A stretch of DNA of 64,000 bases from Sphingobium naphthae. GTDB taxonomy: Bacteria > Pseudomonadota > Alphaproteobacteria > Sphingomonadales > Sphingomonadaceae. The stretch spans positions 186,001-250,000 of the forward strand of contig NZ_JAJGNO010000005.1 of NCBI RefSeq assembly GCF_020782235.1, in the 5' to 3' direction. The number at the start of each line of letters is the position of its first letter. Position 1 is the first letter of the stretch. The translations under genes and the position numbers were made by a program. Shown piece after piece: positions 54,057-63,930 of this stretch. The notes below the pieces were generated by a model. That model was not told where the DNA came from, made no database searches, and was given only the letters and a program-made list of their open reading frames with translations.

Positions 54057-55082
54057 ATGGGTTACAAGGTCGTCGTCGTCGGAGCCACCGGGAATGTGGG
54101 CCGCGAAATGCTGACCATTCTCGCCGAGCGCGAGTTCCCGATTGACGAGATTGCGGCGGTCGCCTCGTCGCGGTCGCAGGGCACCGAAATCGAATTCGGT
54201 GAAACCGGCAAGATGCTCAAATGCAAGAATATCGAACATTTCGACTTCACCGGCTGGGACATCGCATTGTTCGCCGCGGGCTCGGGCCCGACGGCTGAAT
54301 ACGCGCCCAAGGCGGCGGCGGCGGGCTGCATCGTGATCGACAACAGCTCGCTCTACCGCATGGACCCCGACGTGCCGCTGATCGTGCCCGAAGTGAACCC
54401 GGATGCGATCGACGGCTATACGAAGAAGAACATCATCGCCAACCCCAACTGCTCGACCGCGCAGATGGTCGTGGCGCTCAAGCCGCTGCATGATGCAGCG
54501 ACGATCAAGCGCGTCGTCGTCGCCACCTACCAGTCGGTATCGGGCGCGGGCAAGGCGGGCATGGACGAGCTGTTCGAGCAGAGCCGCAACATCTTCGTGG
54601 GCGATTCCGCCGAGCCAAAGAAGTTCACCAAGCAGATCGCCTTCAACGTGATCCCGCATATCGACGTCTTCCTGGACGATGGTTCGACCAAGGAAGAATG
54701 GAAGATGGTCGCGGAAACTAAGAAGATCCTCGATCCCAAGGTGAAGGTGACCGCGACCTGCGTGCGCGTGCCGGTATTCGTCGGCCACAGCGAGGCGTTG
54801 AACATCGAATTCGAGAAGGAAATCTCGGCCAAGGAAGCGCAGGATCTGCTGCGCGAAGCGCCCGGCATCATGCTCGTCGACAAGCGCGAGGATGGCGGTT
54901 ACGTGACCCCGGTCGAATGCGTCGGCGACTATGCCACCTTCATCAGCCGCGTCCGCGAGGATTCGACGGTGGAGAACGGCCTCAACATCTGGTGCGTCAG
55001 CGACAATCTGCGCAAGGGCGCGGCGCTGAACGCTGTCCAGATTGCCGAACTGCTGGGCCGCCGCCACCTCAAGAAGGGCTGA
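54057..55082 (+). CDS. asd: Aspartate-semialdehyde dehydrogenase
   Basis: Reduces aspartyl phosphate to aspartate semialdehyde for lysine, threonine, methionine and diaminopimelate. Nucleotide-binding VVVGATGNVGREMLTIL, the active-site Cys in NPNCSTAQMV, and the segment VVATYQSVSGAGKAGMDEL are visible in its 341 residues. The ATG at 54057 gives the standard N-terminus. It diverges from the methyltransferase gene (110 nt between starts). Confidence 0.97.
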   Translation: MGYKVVVVGATGNVGREMLTILAEREFPIDEIAAVASSRSQGTEIEFGETGKMLKCKNIEHFDFTGWDIALFAAGSGPTAEYAPKAAAAGCIVIDNSSLYRMDPDVPLIVPEVNPDAIDGYTKKNIIANPNCSTAQMVVALKPLHDAATIKRVVVATYQSVSGAGKAGMDELFEQSRNIFVGDSAEPKKFTKQIAFNVIPHIDVFLDDGSTKEEWKMVAETKKILDPKVKVTATCVRVPVFVGHSEALNIEFEKEISAKEAQDLLREAPGIMLVDKREDGGYVTPVECVGDYATFISRVREDSTVENGLNIWCVSDNLRKGAALNAVQIAELLGRRHLKKG

Positions 55083-55090
55083 ACCGCCCG

Positions 55091-55774
55091 ATGCTCTCCG
55101 GCGCTGTCGCGGCGTGGTCTCAGGTGCCACGCCCGCAGCGCCGGATGATCCTGCTGTTGCTGGCCGCCGTTGCGCTCGCCAATGTGGCGCAGCCCTTTCC
55201 CGATCTCGCGCCGCTTCAGCATGGCCCGACCATCGCGTTGGCACTTGCCGCGCCGGCACTGCTGCGGCGCTGGCCGCTGTCCGATCGCGCCGTCGCCTGC
55301 ATCTGGCTCTTCCTGCTGCTCCACACATTCGCCGCGCGGTGGATCTACAGCTATGTGCCCTATGACGACTGGGCGCGGGCGCTGACCGGCCATGATCTTT
55401 CCAGCATTCTGGGCCTGCGCCGCAACGGGTTCGACCGCCTCGTCCATTTCGCCTTTGGCGCGCTGCTGACCGCGCCGCTGGCGGAGATTGCGCGCCGCCA
55501 CGGCGGCGTCTCGCGCCCCTGGAGCCTCGGCTTCGCCTTCGCGGCCGTCGGGCTTGGCAGCGCCCTCTACGAAATCTTCGAATGGCTTCTGACCATTGTC
55601 GCGGCGGGCGACATGGCCGACTATTATAACGGCCAGCAGGGCGACCTTTGGGATGCGCAGAAGGACATGGCGATCGCGCAAGCGGGCGCTGCGCTGGCGC
55701 TCATCGCGCTCTTGCGCCGGGGGCATCGACGCCATATCGGCAATCCTTCCCCGCCGCACAAGGAACAGCCCTGA
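55091..55774 (+). CDS. DUF2238 (YjdF-like) membrane protein
   Basis: A 227-residue membrane protein with about six helices. The segment FDRLVHFAFGALLTAPLAE and YEIFEWLLTIVAAGD...DYYNGQQGDLWDAQKDM match DUF2238/YjdF; the conserved Asp/Glu/His residues suggest a membrane enzyme or transporter, but no function is known to me. It starts 8 nt after asd and overlaps the hydrolase gene by one base, so the three are likely co-transcribed. Confidence 0.8.
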   Translation: MLSGAVAAWSQVPRPQRRMILLLLAAVALANVAQPFPDLAPLQHGPTIALALAAPALLRRWPLSDRAVACIWLFLLLHTFAARWIYSYVPYDDWARALTGHDLSSILGLRRNGFDRLVHFAFGALLTAPLAEIARRHGGVSRPWSLGFAFAAVGLGSALYEIFEWLLTIVAAGDMADYYNGQQGDLWDAQKDMAIAQAGAALALIALLRRGHRRHIGNPSPPHKEQP

Positions 55775-56535
55775 TGACCGACCTGCCGATCGAACGCCGT
55801 GATATCGTAGGGTTCGACGGCCTGCCGATCGCCGTGCATATGGTCGGGCAGGGGCGGGACCTGGTACTGATCCACGGCTATTTCTCGAACGCCTGGACCA
55901 ACTGGATACGCTATGGCCATGCCGCCAGGCTGGTGGAGGCGGGCTTCCGCCTGATCCTGCCGGACCTGCGTGGCCATGGCGACAGCGCCAAGCCGCATGA
56001 CGCCGCCGCTTATCCCGCCGACGCTCTGACCGACGACAATCTGGGGCTGATCGAACAGCTCGGCCTGACCGATTATGATCTGGGCGGCTATTCGCTGGGC
56101 GCCCGCACCACCGTGCGCATGCTGGCGCGCGGCGCGACGCCGCGGCGCGTGATCCTGAGCGGCATGGGCCTGCGCGGCCTCACCCAGACGCTCGACAATG
56201 GCGGCTATTACACCAATGTCCTCACCAATCTCGGCAGCTTTGCGCGCGGCACGTCCGAATGGATGACAGAAGCGTTCCTGAAGACGACCAAGGGCGATCC
56301 GGTCGCGCTGCTCCACATCCTCAAGACCTTCGTCGATACGCCCGCTGACGTGATTGCAGGCTTTGCGCAGCCGACCGCCGTCATCTGCGGCGCGGACGAT
56401 GACAGCAACGGCAGCGCGCATGAACTGGCCGAGATATTGCGCGACGGCCGCTATTATGAAGTGCCGGGCAATCACATGAACGCCGTCACGCGCAAGGAGC
56501 TGGCGCAGGCGATGGTGGACTTCCTGACTGCTTGA
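55774..56535 (+). CDS. Alpha/beta-fold hydrolase
   Basis: A 253-residue hydrolase: HGYFSNAWTNW oxyanion region, LILPDLRGHGDSAKP, nucleophile Ser in LGGYSLGARTT, Asp in ICGADDDSNG and His in VPGNHMNAV. Substrate unknown. The ATG overlaps the DUF2238 stop by one base (TGATG). Confidence 0.85.
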   Translation: MTDLPIERRDIVGFDGLPIAVHMVGQGRDLVLIHGYFSNAWTNWIRYGHAARLVEAGFRLILPDLRGHGDSAKPHDAAAYPADALTDDNLGLIEQLGLTDYDLGGYSLGARTTVRMLARGATPRRVILSGMGLRGLTQTLDNGGYYTNVLTNLGSFARGTSEWMTEAFLKTTKGDPVALLHILKTFVDTPADVIAGFAQPTAVICGADDDSNGSAHELAEILRDGRYYEVPGNHMNAVTRKELAQAMVDFLTA

Positions 56536-56590
56536 CTGGATCGGCCGACCGGGCCACCTTCCCCGCCATAAAATGATCAGGGGACCATCC

Positions 56591-58411
56591 ATGAAAATCG
56601 CGATTTCGCTGGCCGCGCTTGCGGCCGCCCTCGTTGCTTCGCCGGTCATGGCGCAGCAGGCGCCTGCCGCCGCGCCTACGGCGGCGCAAGCGGAAGCCTT
56701 CCTGGCCAATGCCGAAAAGGCGCTGTTCGACCAGTCGATCATCAGCGGCCGCGCCGCCTGGGTCAACGCGACCTACATCACGGACGACACGGACGCGCTC
56801 GCTTCCTATTTCGGTGCGATCGACACGAAGCAGCGTGTGGATTACGCGCTGGAGGCCGCGAAATATGCCGCCGCCCCCGGTTTATCGGCCGAAACGAAGC
56901 GGCGCCTCAACCTGTTGCAGACGGCGCTGACGCTGCCCGCGCCGACCACGGCGGGCGCGGCCGAGGAACTCAACCAGCTCGCGACCAAGCTTCAGTCCGC
57001 CTATGGCAAGGGCAAGGGCACGCTCAAGGGGCAGCCGATCAACGGCAGCGACATTGAAGAGCAGATGGGGATCAACCGCAATCCCGCAGAGCTGAAGGAA
57101 ATGTGGGTCAGCTGGCACGACAATGTCGGCGCCCCGATGCGCGAGGATTATGCCAAGCTGGTCGGCATCGCCAATGCAGGGTCGAAGGAGCTGGGCTTTA
57201 CCGACACCGGCGCGATGTGGCGGTCCAAATATGACATGCCGGCCGACGATTTCGCCAAGCTGACGGACAAGATCTGGGCCGAGGTGAAGCCGCTGTATGA
57301 CGAACTGCATTGCTACACCCGCGCCAAGCTGAACGAGAAATATGGCGACGCCGTCCAGCCCGCCACCGGCCCGATCCGCGCCGACCTGCTCGGCAATATG
57401 TGGGCGCAGGAATGGGGCAATATCTATGACATCGTCGCTCCGGCCGGCGCAGGCGACCTGGGCTATGACGTCACGGAACTGCTGACCGCCAAGGGTTATG
57501 ACCCGGTCAAGATGGTGAAGGCGGGCGAGGGTTTCTATAGCTCGCTCGGCTTCGATCCGCTGCCCCAGACCTTCTGGGATCGGTCGCAGATCGTCAAGCC
57601 CCGCGACCGGGAAGTCGTCTGCCATGCCTCGGCCTGGGATCTCGACAACAAGAACGACATCCGCATCAAGATGTGCACCAAGGTCAATGGGGACGATTTC
57701 GTCACCATCCATCATGAGCTGGGCCATAATTATTATCAGCGCGCCTATCAGATCCAGAAGCCGCTCTACCTCGATGGCGCCAATGACGGCTTCCATGAGG
57801 CGATCGGCGACTTCATCGCGCTGTCGATCACGCCTGACTATCTGGTTAAGATCGGCCTGCTCGATCCCGCCAAGGTGCCGGGCGCGGACAAGGATCTGGG
57901 CCTGCTGCTGCGCCAGGCGATGGACAAGGTTGCCTTCCTGCCCTTCGGCCTGCTGATCGACAAATGGCGGTGGGGCGTGTTCGACGGGTCGATCCCGCAG
58001 GGCCAGTATGAAAAGGGCTGGAACGACCTGCGCCTGCAATATCAGGGCATCGTCCCGCCCGTGCCGCGCGACGAAACCAAGTTCGATCCGGGCGGCAAAT
58101 ATCATATCCCCGGCAACACGCCCTATACGCGCTATTTCCTTGCCCGGGTGCTGCAGTTCCAGTTCTACGAGGCCGCCTGCCGCCAGGCCGGCTGGAAGGG
58201 GCCGCTGCATCGCTGCTCCTTCTACGGCAACAAGCAGGTCGGCGAAAAGCTGAACGCGATGCTGGAAATGGGCGCGTCCAAGCCCTGGCCGGACGCGCTC
58301 GAGGCCTTTACCGGCAGCCGGGAGATGTCGGGCAAGGCGCTCGTCAATTATTTCGCGCCGCTGCAGAAGTGGTTGATCGAACAGAATAAAGGCAAGTCCT
58401 GCGGCTGGTAA
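56591..58411 (+). CDS. M2-family peptidyl-dipeptidase (ACE-like zinc metallopeptidase)
   Basis: A 606-residue exported zinc metallopeptidase. The signal peptide is MKIAISLAALAAALVASPVMA. The zinc motif is HHELGH (His375, Glu376, His379) with the third ligand Glu expected in DGFHEAIGDF downstream. M2 enzymes release C-terminal dipeptides. It follows the hydrolase by 55 nt and may extend its transcript. Confidence 0.93.
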   Translation: MKIAISLAALAAALVASPVMAQQAPAAAPTAAQAEAFLANAEKALFDQSIISGRAAWVNATYITDDTDALASYFGAIDTKQRVDYALEAAKYAAAPGLSAETKRRLNLLQTALTLPAPTTAGAAEELNQLATKLQSAYGKGKGTLKGQPINGSDIEEQMGINRNPAELKEMWVSWHDNVGAPMREDYAKLVGIANAGSKELGFTDTGAMWRSKYDMPADDFAKLTDKIWAEVKPLYDELHCYTRAKLNEKYGDAVQPATGPIRADLLGNMWAQEWGNIYDIVAPAGAGDLGYDVTELLTAKGYDPVKMVKAGEGFYSSLGFDPLPQTFWDRSQIVKPRDREVVCHASAWDLDNKNDIRIKMCTKVNGDDFVTIHHELGHNYYQRAYQIQKPLYLDGANDGFHEAIGDFIALSITPDYLVKIGLLDPAKVPGADKDLGLLLRQAMDKVAFLPFGLLIDKWRWGVFDGSIPQGQYEKGWNDLRLQYQGIVPPVPRDETKFDPGGKYHIPGNTPYTRYFLARVLQFQFYEAACRQAGWKGPLHRCSFYGNKQVGEKLNAMLEMGASKPWPDALEAFTGSREMSGKALVNYFAPLQKWLIEQNKGKSCGW

Positions 58412-58442
58412 CGCAGAGTAAAAGTTGGTAAACGGCCGGCCC

Positions 58443-59591
58443 ATGAGTGGGCCAGCCATCCTTCTTTCGCTTCTGTTCGGAACCGCCGCCGTGATGACGG
58501 TGGCCCTGGCGATCGCCTGGGCGCATTTCGGACGGCGCAAGCATGTCCTCACCTGGACGGCGTCCTACGGCGTCGGCGTTCTGCAGTGGCTGGCCAATGC
58601 CGCCGGCTTTTTCCTGCAGAGCCCGGCACTGTACATCGTCACTGGCGTCGGCCTGATCACCAGCGGATCGCTGCTGGCGATCGGGATCCGCCAGCGGTCG
58701 GGGCGGCCGCTGCACGTGGCCGCCTTCGCCATTCCCGCAGCGGTGGTCAGCCTGATGATGGCGCTGGCGATCGGCTCCTTGGGCAGCCAGATCATGCAGG
58801 GCATGATCATCCCGACCTATGTCGGAACGCTATTGTTGGTCAGCGCCGCATCGCTGTGGCCGCGCGGGCGACCGCTGACGCCGCCGGAAAAGGCATTCTT
58901 CGCCTGCCTCATCCTCTACGCCATGTGTCAGCTGGCGCTGGCCATGTCGGCGACCTTCATCCGCAGCCCGACGGAGGGCAAGGAGTTGTATCGCAATATA
59001 TTGGGCCTCTTCATGCCCACCATCTATGTCGGCACGGCTGTGTCGGCCGTGCTGGTGGTGGCGGGCGATCTGGCGCAGCAACTGCGCAGCCAGATGCGGC
59101 ATGATCCGCTGACCGAAGTGCTGAACCGCCGCGGCCTCGAGGAAGCGGCCGCCAGCGCGATTGCGCAGGCGCGGCGTCATGATCGGCCGCTTGCGCTGGT
59201 GATCTGCGACCTCGACGGGTTCAAGGCGCTCAACGACAATTTCGGCCATATCGCGGGAGACCAGGCGCTGAAGGGTTTCGCGCGGCTGTTGATCCTGGCG
59301 GTGCGCCGCGGCGACATCGTCGGGCGGATGGGCGGCGACGAATTCGGCCTGCTGCTGCAGGATAGCGATGCGCAGGCGGCAGCCGACGTCATGGAACGGG
59401 TTCGCCTGGAAGTCGCGCATCTCGCCTTGCCGCGCGTGCCCGATGGCGCCCTGCGCGCCAGTTTCGGCGTCGCCGCGCTGCAGCCGACCGATCGCACGCT
59501 GGAGGATATGGTCCACCGTGCGGACGAGGCGCTCTACGCCGCCAAGAAGGATGGCAAGAACCGCGTCAGCATCGCCCGCGCGATCGCCTGA
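58443..59591 (+). CDS. Membrane-anchored GGDEF diguanylate cyclase
   Basis: Synthesises cyclic di-GMP. The first 215 residues contain about seven hydrophobic segments (MSGPAILLSLLFGTAAVMTVALAI...), a membrane sensor of no recognised family; the GGDEF domain follows (RHDPLTEVLNRRGLE; LVICDLDGFKALNDNFGHIAGD; active-site GGDEF at 297-301 in VGRMGGDEFGLL). An RxxD inhibitory site is not evident in the usual place. Catalytically competent by motif. Confidence 0.93.
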   Translation: MSGPAILLSLLFGTAAVMTVALAIAWAHFGRRKHVLTWTASYGVGVLQWLANAAGFFLQSPALYIVTGVGLITSGSLLAIGIRQRSGRPLHVAAFAIPAAVVSLMMALAIGSLGSQIMQGMIIPTYVGTLLLVSAASLWPRGRPLTPPEKAFFACLILYAMCQLALAMSATFIRSPTEGKELYRNILGLFMPTIYVGTAVSAVLVVAGDLAQQLRSQMRHDPLTEVLNRRGLEEAAASAIAQARRHDRPLALVICDLDGFKALNDNFGHIAGDQALKGFARLLILAVRRGDIVGRMGGDEFGLLLQDSDAQAAADVMERVRLEVAHLALPRVPDGALRASFGVAALQPTDRTLEDMVHRADEALYAAKKDGKNRVSIARAIA

Positions 59592-59600
59592 TCCAGACCC

Positions 59601-61055
59601 TTAGCGGAAGGGTGGCTCGTTGAACGCGCGCAGCTTGCGGCTGTGCAGCTTCGCCCCCTCCTGCCGCAGCAATTCGCAGGTCATGATCCCGACGCGCAAA
59701 TGCCCCGCGATCGCTTCCTCGTAGAAGCGGTTGGCCTGTCCCGGCAGCTTGAGTTCGCCATGGATCGGCTTGTCGGATACGCAGAGCAATGTGCCATAGG
59801 GCACGCGGAAGCGGTACCCCTGCGCCGCGATCGTCGCGGATTCCATGTCGATGCCCACGGCGCGCGACAGGCTGAAGCGCAGCGCCGAATGGGAATAGCG
59901 CAACTCCCAGTTGCGATCGTCAGTGGTGACGACCGTGCCGGTGCGCAGCCGCCGCTTGAAATCCTCCGGATCATTGCCGCCTAGCACCGTTTCGGCGGCT
60001 CTCGCCATCGCCACTTGCACCTCGGCGATGGCGGGAACGGGGATTTCCGGCGGCAACATGGCGTCCAGCACCTTGTCGTCGCGCAGATAAGCGTGCGCCA
60101 GCACATAGTCGCCGATCCGCTGGCTGGGGCGCAGCCCGCCGCAATGTCCGATCATCAGCCAGGCCTCGGGGCGGACCACCGCCAGATGATCGCAGATCGT
60201 CTTGGCGTTCGCGGGGCCGACGCCGATATTCACCAGCGTGATGCCACTGCGGTCGGGCGCGATCAGATGATAGGCCGGCATTTGATGCTTGCGCCACGCG
60301 CCCTCGGCAATGGCCGCGTGCGGATTGGCGGTGTCCTTCGTCACATAGACGCCGCCCGCGCCGGACAAGGCGGTGAAGCGGCTGCCTTCGCGTTGCAACT
60401 CGCCGCACGCCCAGGCGACGAACTCGTCGACATAGCGGTGATAGTTGGTGAAGAGGATGTAGCGCTGCACATGCTCGGCCGGCGTGCCGGTATAATGTTT
60501 CAACCGCGCCAGCGAGAAATCGGTGCGCAGCCCGTCGAACAATGCCAGCGGCCGGTCGCCGGCCAGGTCGGGGATGAACAGTCCGTCCGCGATCTCGTCG
60601 CCGATCTCGGCCAGTTCGGTCGCCGGGAAATAGCGCGCCAACTCCGTCGGCGGGGTGCCGTCCAGCGCGCTGATATCCAGGCCGTCGAGCACATAGGGGA
60701 AGGGGATTTGCTGGTCGCTCGCCCCGACATCGACGTCCACGCCATAATCGCGCACCAGCAGGTCGATCTGTTCGGCCAGATAATCGGCAAACATGGCGGG
60801 CCGGGTGATCGTCGTCACATAGCGGCCAGGCTTCGACAGGCGCGCGAAGGAGCGGCCGAGCGGCGGAACGTCGCTGTCGCGGCGATAGGTGATGCGCAGT
60901 TCGGGATAGCAGAAGCGCCGATCGCCGCGCGCCTCGGGCGGCGGCACGCTGCCATCTCGGGCATAGGCGCGCATCGCTTCGCGCAGGGTTTCGATGGCGG
61001 TCTGGTAGATCTGGTCGAGTTGCTCGACCGTGGCTTTGCCGATGCTCTGAGTCAT
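59601..61055 (-). CDS. amn: AMP nucleosidase
   Basis: Hydrolyses AMP to adenine and ribose 5-phosphate. The 484-residue protein has the AMN N-terminal domain (YPELRITYRRDSDVPPLGRSFARLSKPGRY) and a C-terminal purine-nucleoside-phosphorylase-like domain (MIGHCGGLRPSQRIGDYVLAHAYLRDD; GIDMESATIAAQGYRFRVPYG with the catalytic Glu). It converges on the GGDEF gene, with 9 nt between them. Confidence 0.95.
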   Translation of the reverse strand: MTQSIGKATVEQLDQIYQTAIETLREAMRAYARDGSVPPPEARGDRRFCYPELRITYRRDSDVPPLGRSFARLSKPGRYVTTITRPAMFADYLAEQIDLLVRDYGVDVDVGASDQQIPFPYVLDGLDISALDGTPPTELARYFPATELAEIGDEIADGLFIPDLAGDRPLALFDGLRTDFSLARLKHYTGTPAEHVQRYILFTNYHRYVDEFVAWACGELQREGSRFTALSGAGGVYVTKDTANPHAAIAEGAWRKHQMPAYHLIAPDRSGITLVNIGVGPANAKTICDHLAVVRPEAWLMIGHCGGLRPSQRIGDYVLAHAYLRDDKVLDAMLPPEIPVPAIAEVQVAMARAAETVLGGNDPEDFKRRLRTGTVVTTDDRNWELRYSHSALRFSLSRAVGIDMESATIAAQGYRFRVPYGTLLCVSDKPIHGELKLPGQANRFYEEAIAGHLRVGIMTCELLRQEGAKLHSRKLRAFNEPPFR

Positions 61056-61143
61056 CGCCTCCTGTTATCGTCTTTCGATGACGGAAGGAAGACGGCGAAT
61101 GGATCGCGCGCCGGCCACCGGGTGCGGCGCGCGATCCGTCGGA

Positions 61144-61626
61144 TCAGAGCTGTTCCAGCATATGTTCGGCCGACGACACCTTGAAATCGCCCGGCTGTTC
61201 GACATTCAGTTCCTCGACCACGCCATCCTTGACGATCATGGAGAAACGCTGGCCGCGCGTGCCCAGGCCGAACTTGCTGCCGTCCATGGTCAGGCCCATG
61301 GCCTGCGCGAAATCGCCATTGCCGTCAGCCAGCATCGTCACCTTGCCGTCGGCGCCGGCCGACTTGCCCCAGGCGCCCATGACGAACACGTCGTTGACCG
61401 CGGTGCAGGCGATCTCGTCCACACCCTTGGCCTTGAGCGCCTCGGCCTTTTCGATGAAGCCGGGCAGATGCTTCGCCGAGCAGGTCGGCGTGAAGGCGCC
61501 CGGAACGGAGAAGATGGCGACGGTCTTGCCGTTGAACAGCGCGTCGGAAGCCACCGGCTCGGGGCCGTTTTCCGTCATCGTCGTGAAGGTCGTGGTCGGA
61601 ACGCGGTCACCCTTGGAAATCGTCAT
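61144..61626 (-). CDS. Peroxiredoxin 5-type thiol peroxidase
   Basis: A 160-residue peroxiredoxin with the peroxidatic Cys in PGAFTPTCSAKHLPGF (Cys49) and the Arg in GTRGQRFSMIV. It lacks a second obvious resolving Cys besides Cys74 in EIACTAVND. Reduces organic peroxides or hydrogen peroxide. Monocistronic by spacing. Confidence 0.92.
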   Translation of the reverse strand: MTISKGDRVPTTTFTTMTENGPEPVASDALFNGKTVAIFSVPGAFTPTCSAKHLPGFIEKAEALKAKGVDEIACTAVNDVFVMGAWGKSAGADGKVTMLADGNGDFAQAMGLTMDGSKFGLGTRGQRFSMIVKDGVVEELNVEQPGDFKVSSAEHMLEQL

Positions 61627-61771
61627 GCTCTGTCTCCTGGCCTTGTAACGGGGCGGGAGGTCGGATGCGGCGCGCGCGATGTCAAGGCGCGGCCGCCCGA
61701 ATATGATGCGCCGCCCCGCGCGCAGGGCCGGCCGTCCTTGGCAAGGGGCGCGCGCCGTCTATATTCAGGGC

Positions 61772-62332
61772 ATGACGCAAGCCCAATATTATGGCGGCAA
61801 CTTCCTGCTCGCCCTGCCCGGCATGGAGGACATGCGCTTCGATCACTCCGTCGTGGCGCTGTGCGTGCATGACGGCGACGGCGCGCTCGGCATTACCGTG
61901 GGCGAGGAGATGGACGGGCTGGGCCTGCGCGAATTGCTCGGCAGTTTCGATATCGACGGCAGCAAGGTGCCCGACACGCCAGTGCTGCGCGGCGGCCCGG
62001 TAGAGCCGCGCCGCGGCTTCGTGCTGCACTCGCTCGACTGGGCCGGACAGGACATGGTTCAGGTGAACCAGCAATGGGGCCTTTCGGGCTCGCTAGATAT
62101 ATTGAAGGCGATCGCGCAGCAGCGCGGGCCAAGCCGCTATCTGGTCGCGCTGGGCTATGCGGGGTGGGGTGCGGGTCAGCTGGAAGCGGAAATGACAGGC
62201 GAAAGCTGGTTCCTCGCGCCGGGTGACGCGAACCTGCTGTTCGACACGCCGGCGCGGCGTAAATGGGCGGCGATCTTCGCGGCGTCGGGCGTCGATTCGG
62301 CCCATCTGGTCGGCGGCGCGGGCTCCGCCTGA
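61772..62332 (+). CDS. YqgE/AlgH family protein
   Basis: A 186-residue protein with the family blocks YYGGNFLLALPGMEDMRFDHSVVALCVHD, VLRGGPVEPRRGFVLHS and RYLVALGYAGWGAGQLEAEM. YqgE/AlgH proteins are conserved but of unclear role, sometimes listed as transcriptional regulators without a recognisable DNA-binding domain. The ATG at 61772 gives the conserved N-terminus. Confidence 0.9.
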   Translation: MTQAQYYGGNFLLALPGMEDMRFDHSVVALCVHDGDGALGITVGEEMDGLGLRELLGSFDIDGSKVPDTPVLRGGPVEPRRGFVLHSLDWAGQDMVQVNQQWGLSGSLDILKAIAQQRGPSRYLVALGYAGWGAGQLEAEMTGESWFLAPGDANLLFDTPARRKWAAIFAASGVDSAHLVGGAGSA

Positions 62333-62351
62333 CCCAGCATCGCCACGCTAC

Positions 62352-62367
62352 ATAAAGAAAACTTTAT
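62352..62367. promoter_or_regulatory. Inverted repeat ATAAAG-AAAA-CTTTAT upstream of ahcY
   Basis: A perfect 6-bp inverted repeat with 4-nt spacer lies 102 nt upstream of the ahcY start codon, in an AT-rich segment unlike its GC-rich surroundings. It resembles operators of ArsR-family regulators; SahR-type regulators control methionine-cycle genes in proteobacteria through AT-rich ATAAAG-type sites. The regulator is inferred. Confidence 0.5.
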
Positions 62368-62469
62368 ATCGAGTTGCCTTGCCGCCTGCCCATTGGTAAG
62401 GCGCTTCCCATCCCGTCGTCGGATCGGCCGGCGGCGCGCAACTCTGACATCAGCAACGGAGACACGCTC

Positions 62470-63882
62470 GTGGCCACCGCACCCGCCGCCCAGGCTCAGG
62501 ACTATGTGATTGCCGACATCGGCCTTGCCGGCTTCGGCCGCAAGGAAATCGAGATCGCCGAAACCGAAATGCCCGGCCTGATGGCGCTGCGCCAGGAATT
62601 TGGCGCGGACAAGCCGCTGAAGGGCGCGCGCATCACCGGTTCGCTGCACATGACCATCCAGACCGCCGTGCTGATCGAGACGCTGGCCGAACTGGGCGCG
62701 GAACTGCGCTGGGCCTCGTGCAACATTTTTTCGACCCAGGACCATGCTGCCGCCGCCATCGCCGCGCGCGGCATCCCCGTCTTCGCCGTCAAGGGCGAGA
62801 CGCTGGAGGAATATTGGGATTATGTCGTCAAGATCTTCGATTGGGGTCAGGACACGACCTGCAACATGATCCTGGACGATGGCGGCGACGCCACCATGTT
62901 CGCGCTGTGGGGCGCGCGGGTCGAAGCCGGTGAAGAGCTGTTCACCCCGACCAACGAGGAAGAGGAAATCTTCGTCGCCACGCTGAAGCGCTTCCTGGCG
63001 GAACGGCCCGGCTATCTGACCCGGACGGTGCAGGCCATCAAGGGCGTGTCAGAAGAAACCACCACCGGCGTGCATCGCCTGTATGAACTGGCGAAGAAGG
63101 GCAAGCTGCCTTTCCCCGCGATCAACGTGAACGACAGCGTCACCAAGTCGAAGTTCGACAATCTCTACGGCTGCAAGGAAAGCCTGGTCGACGCCATCCG
63201 CCGCGCTACCGACGTGATGTTGGCCGGCAAGGTCGCGGTCGTCGCGGGCTTTGGCGACGTCGGCAAGGGTTCGGCCGCTTCGCTGCGCAATGGCGGCGCG
63301 CGCGTGCTGGTGACCGAAGTCGATCCCATCTGCGCGCTGCAGGCCGCGATGGAAGGCTATGAAGTCGTGACGATGGAGGAAGCCGCGCCGCGCGCCGACA
63401 TCTTCGTCACCGCGACCGGCAATGCCGATGTCATCACCATCGATCATATGCGCGCGATGAAAAATATGGCGATCGTCTGCAACATCGGCCATTTCGACAG
63501 CGAGATCCAGATCGCCGCGCTCAACAACCTTAAATGGACCGAGATCAAGCCGCAGGTCGACGAAGTCGAGTTCGCCGACGGCAAGAAGATCATCGTTCTG
63601 GCGAAGGGCCGCCTGGTCAATCTGGGCTGCGCCACCGGCCACCCCAGCTTCGTCATGTCGTCCAGCTTCACCAACCAGGTGCTGGCCCAGATCGAGCTGT
63701 GGACCAAGGCGGACGACTATCAGAATGAAGTCTATGTGCTGCCCAAGCATCTGGACGAAAAGGTCGCCGCGCTGCACCTTGAAAAGCTGGGCGTGAAGCT
63801 CTCGAAGCTCAGCCAGAAGCAGGCCGATTATATCGGCGTGCCGGTGGAAGGGCCCTTCAAGCCCGATCATTACCGCTACTAA
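62470..63882 (+). CDS. ahcY: S-adenosylhomocysteine hydrolase
   Basis: Splits S-adenosylhomocysteine to adenosine and homocysteine, relieving inhibition of methyltransferases. The 470-residue protein has the NAD-binding [44 protein letters not shown] and C-terminal [12 protein letters not shown] is the start, with GGAG 8 bases upstream; the in-frame sequence before it is leader. A good intrinsic terminator follows. Confidence 0.97.
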   Translation: MATAPAAQAQDYVIADIGLAGFGRKEIEIAETEMPGLMALRQEFGADKPLKGARITGSLHMTIQTAVLIETLAELGAELRWASCNIFSTQDHAAAAIAARGIPVFAVKGETLEEYWDYVVKIFDWGQDTTCNMILDDGGDATMFALWGARVEAGEELFTPTNEEEEIFVATLKRFLAERPGYLTRTVQAIKGVSEETTTGVHRLYELAKKGKLPFPAINVNDSVTKSKFDNLYGCKESLVDAIRRATDVMLAGKVAVVAGFGDVGKGSAASLRNGGARVLVTEVDPICALQAAMEGYEVVTMEEAAPRADIFVTATGNADVITIDHMRAMKNMAIVCNIGHFDSEIQIAALNNLKWTEIKPQVDEVEFADGKKIIVLAKGRLVNLGCATGHPSFVMSSSFTNQVLAQIELWTKADDYQNEVYVLPKHLDEKVAALHLEKLGVKLSKLSQKQADYIGVPVEGPFKPDHYRY

Positions 63883-63893
63883 GAGCGGGACCT

Positions 63894-63930
63894 GAAAAAG
63901 GGGGAGGCGCCGACGCCTTCGCCTTTTTCG
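63894..63930 (+). terminator. Intrinsic terminator after ahcY
   Basis: A stem-loop of A-rich and GC-rich arms (GAAAAAGGGGGAGGCG with its complement CGCCTTCGCCTTTTTC) followed by T-rich sequence, 12 nt past the ahcY stop. The A/T symmetry means it could also work on the minus strand. Confidence 0.8.

Noticed and set aside
62370-62469. SAH or SAM riboswitch in the ahcY leader
   Set aside because: I could not align the conserved SAH or SAM riboswitch cores with confidence; left as an open question in the findings.
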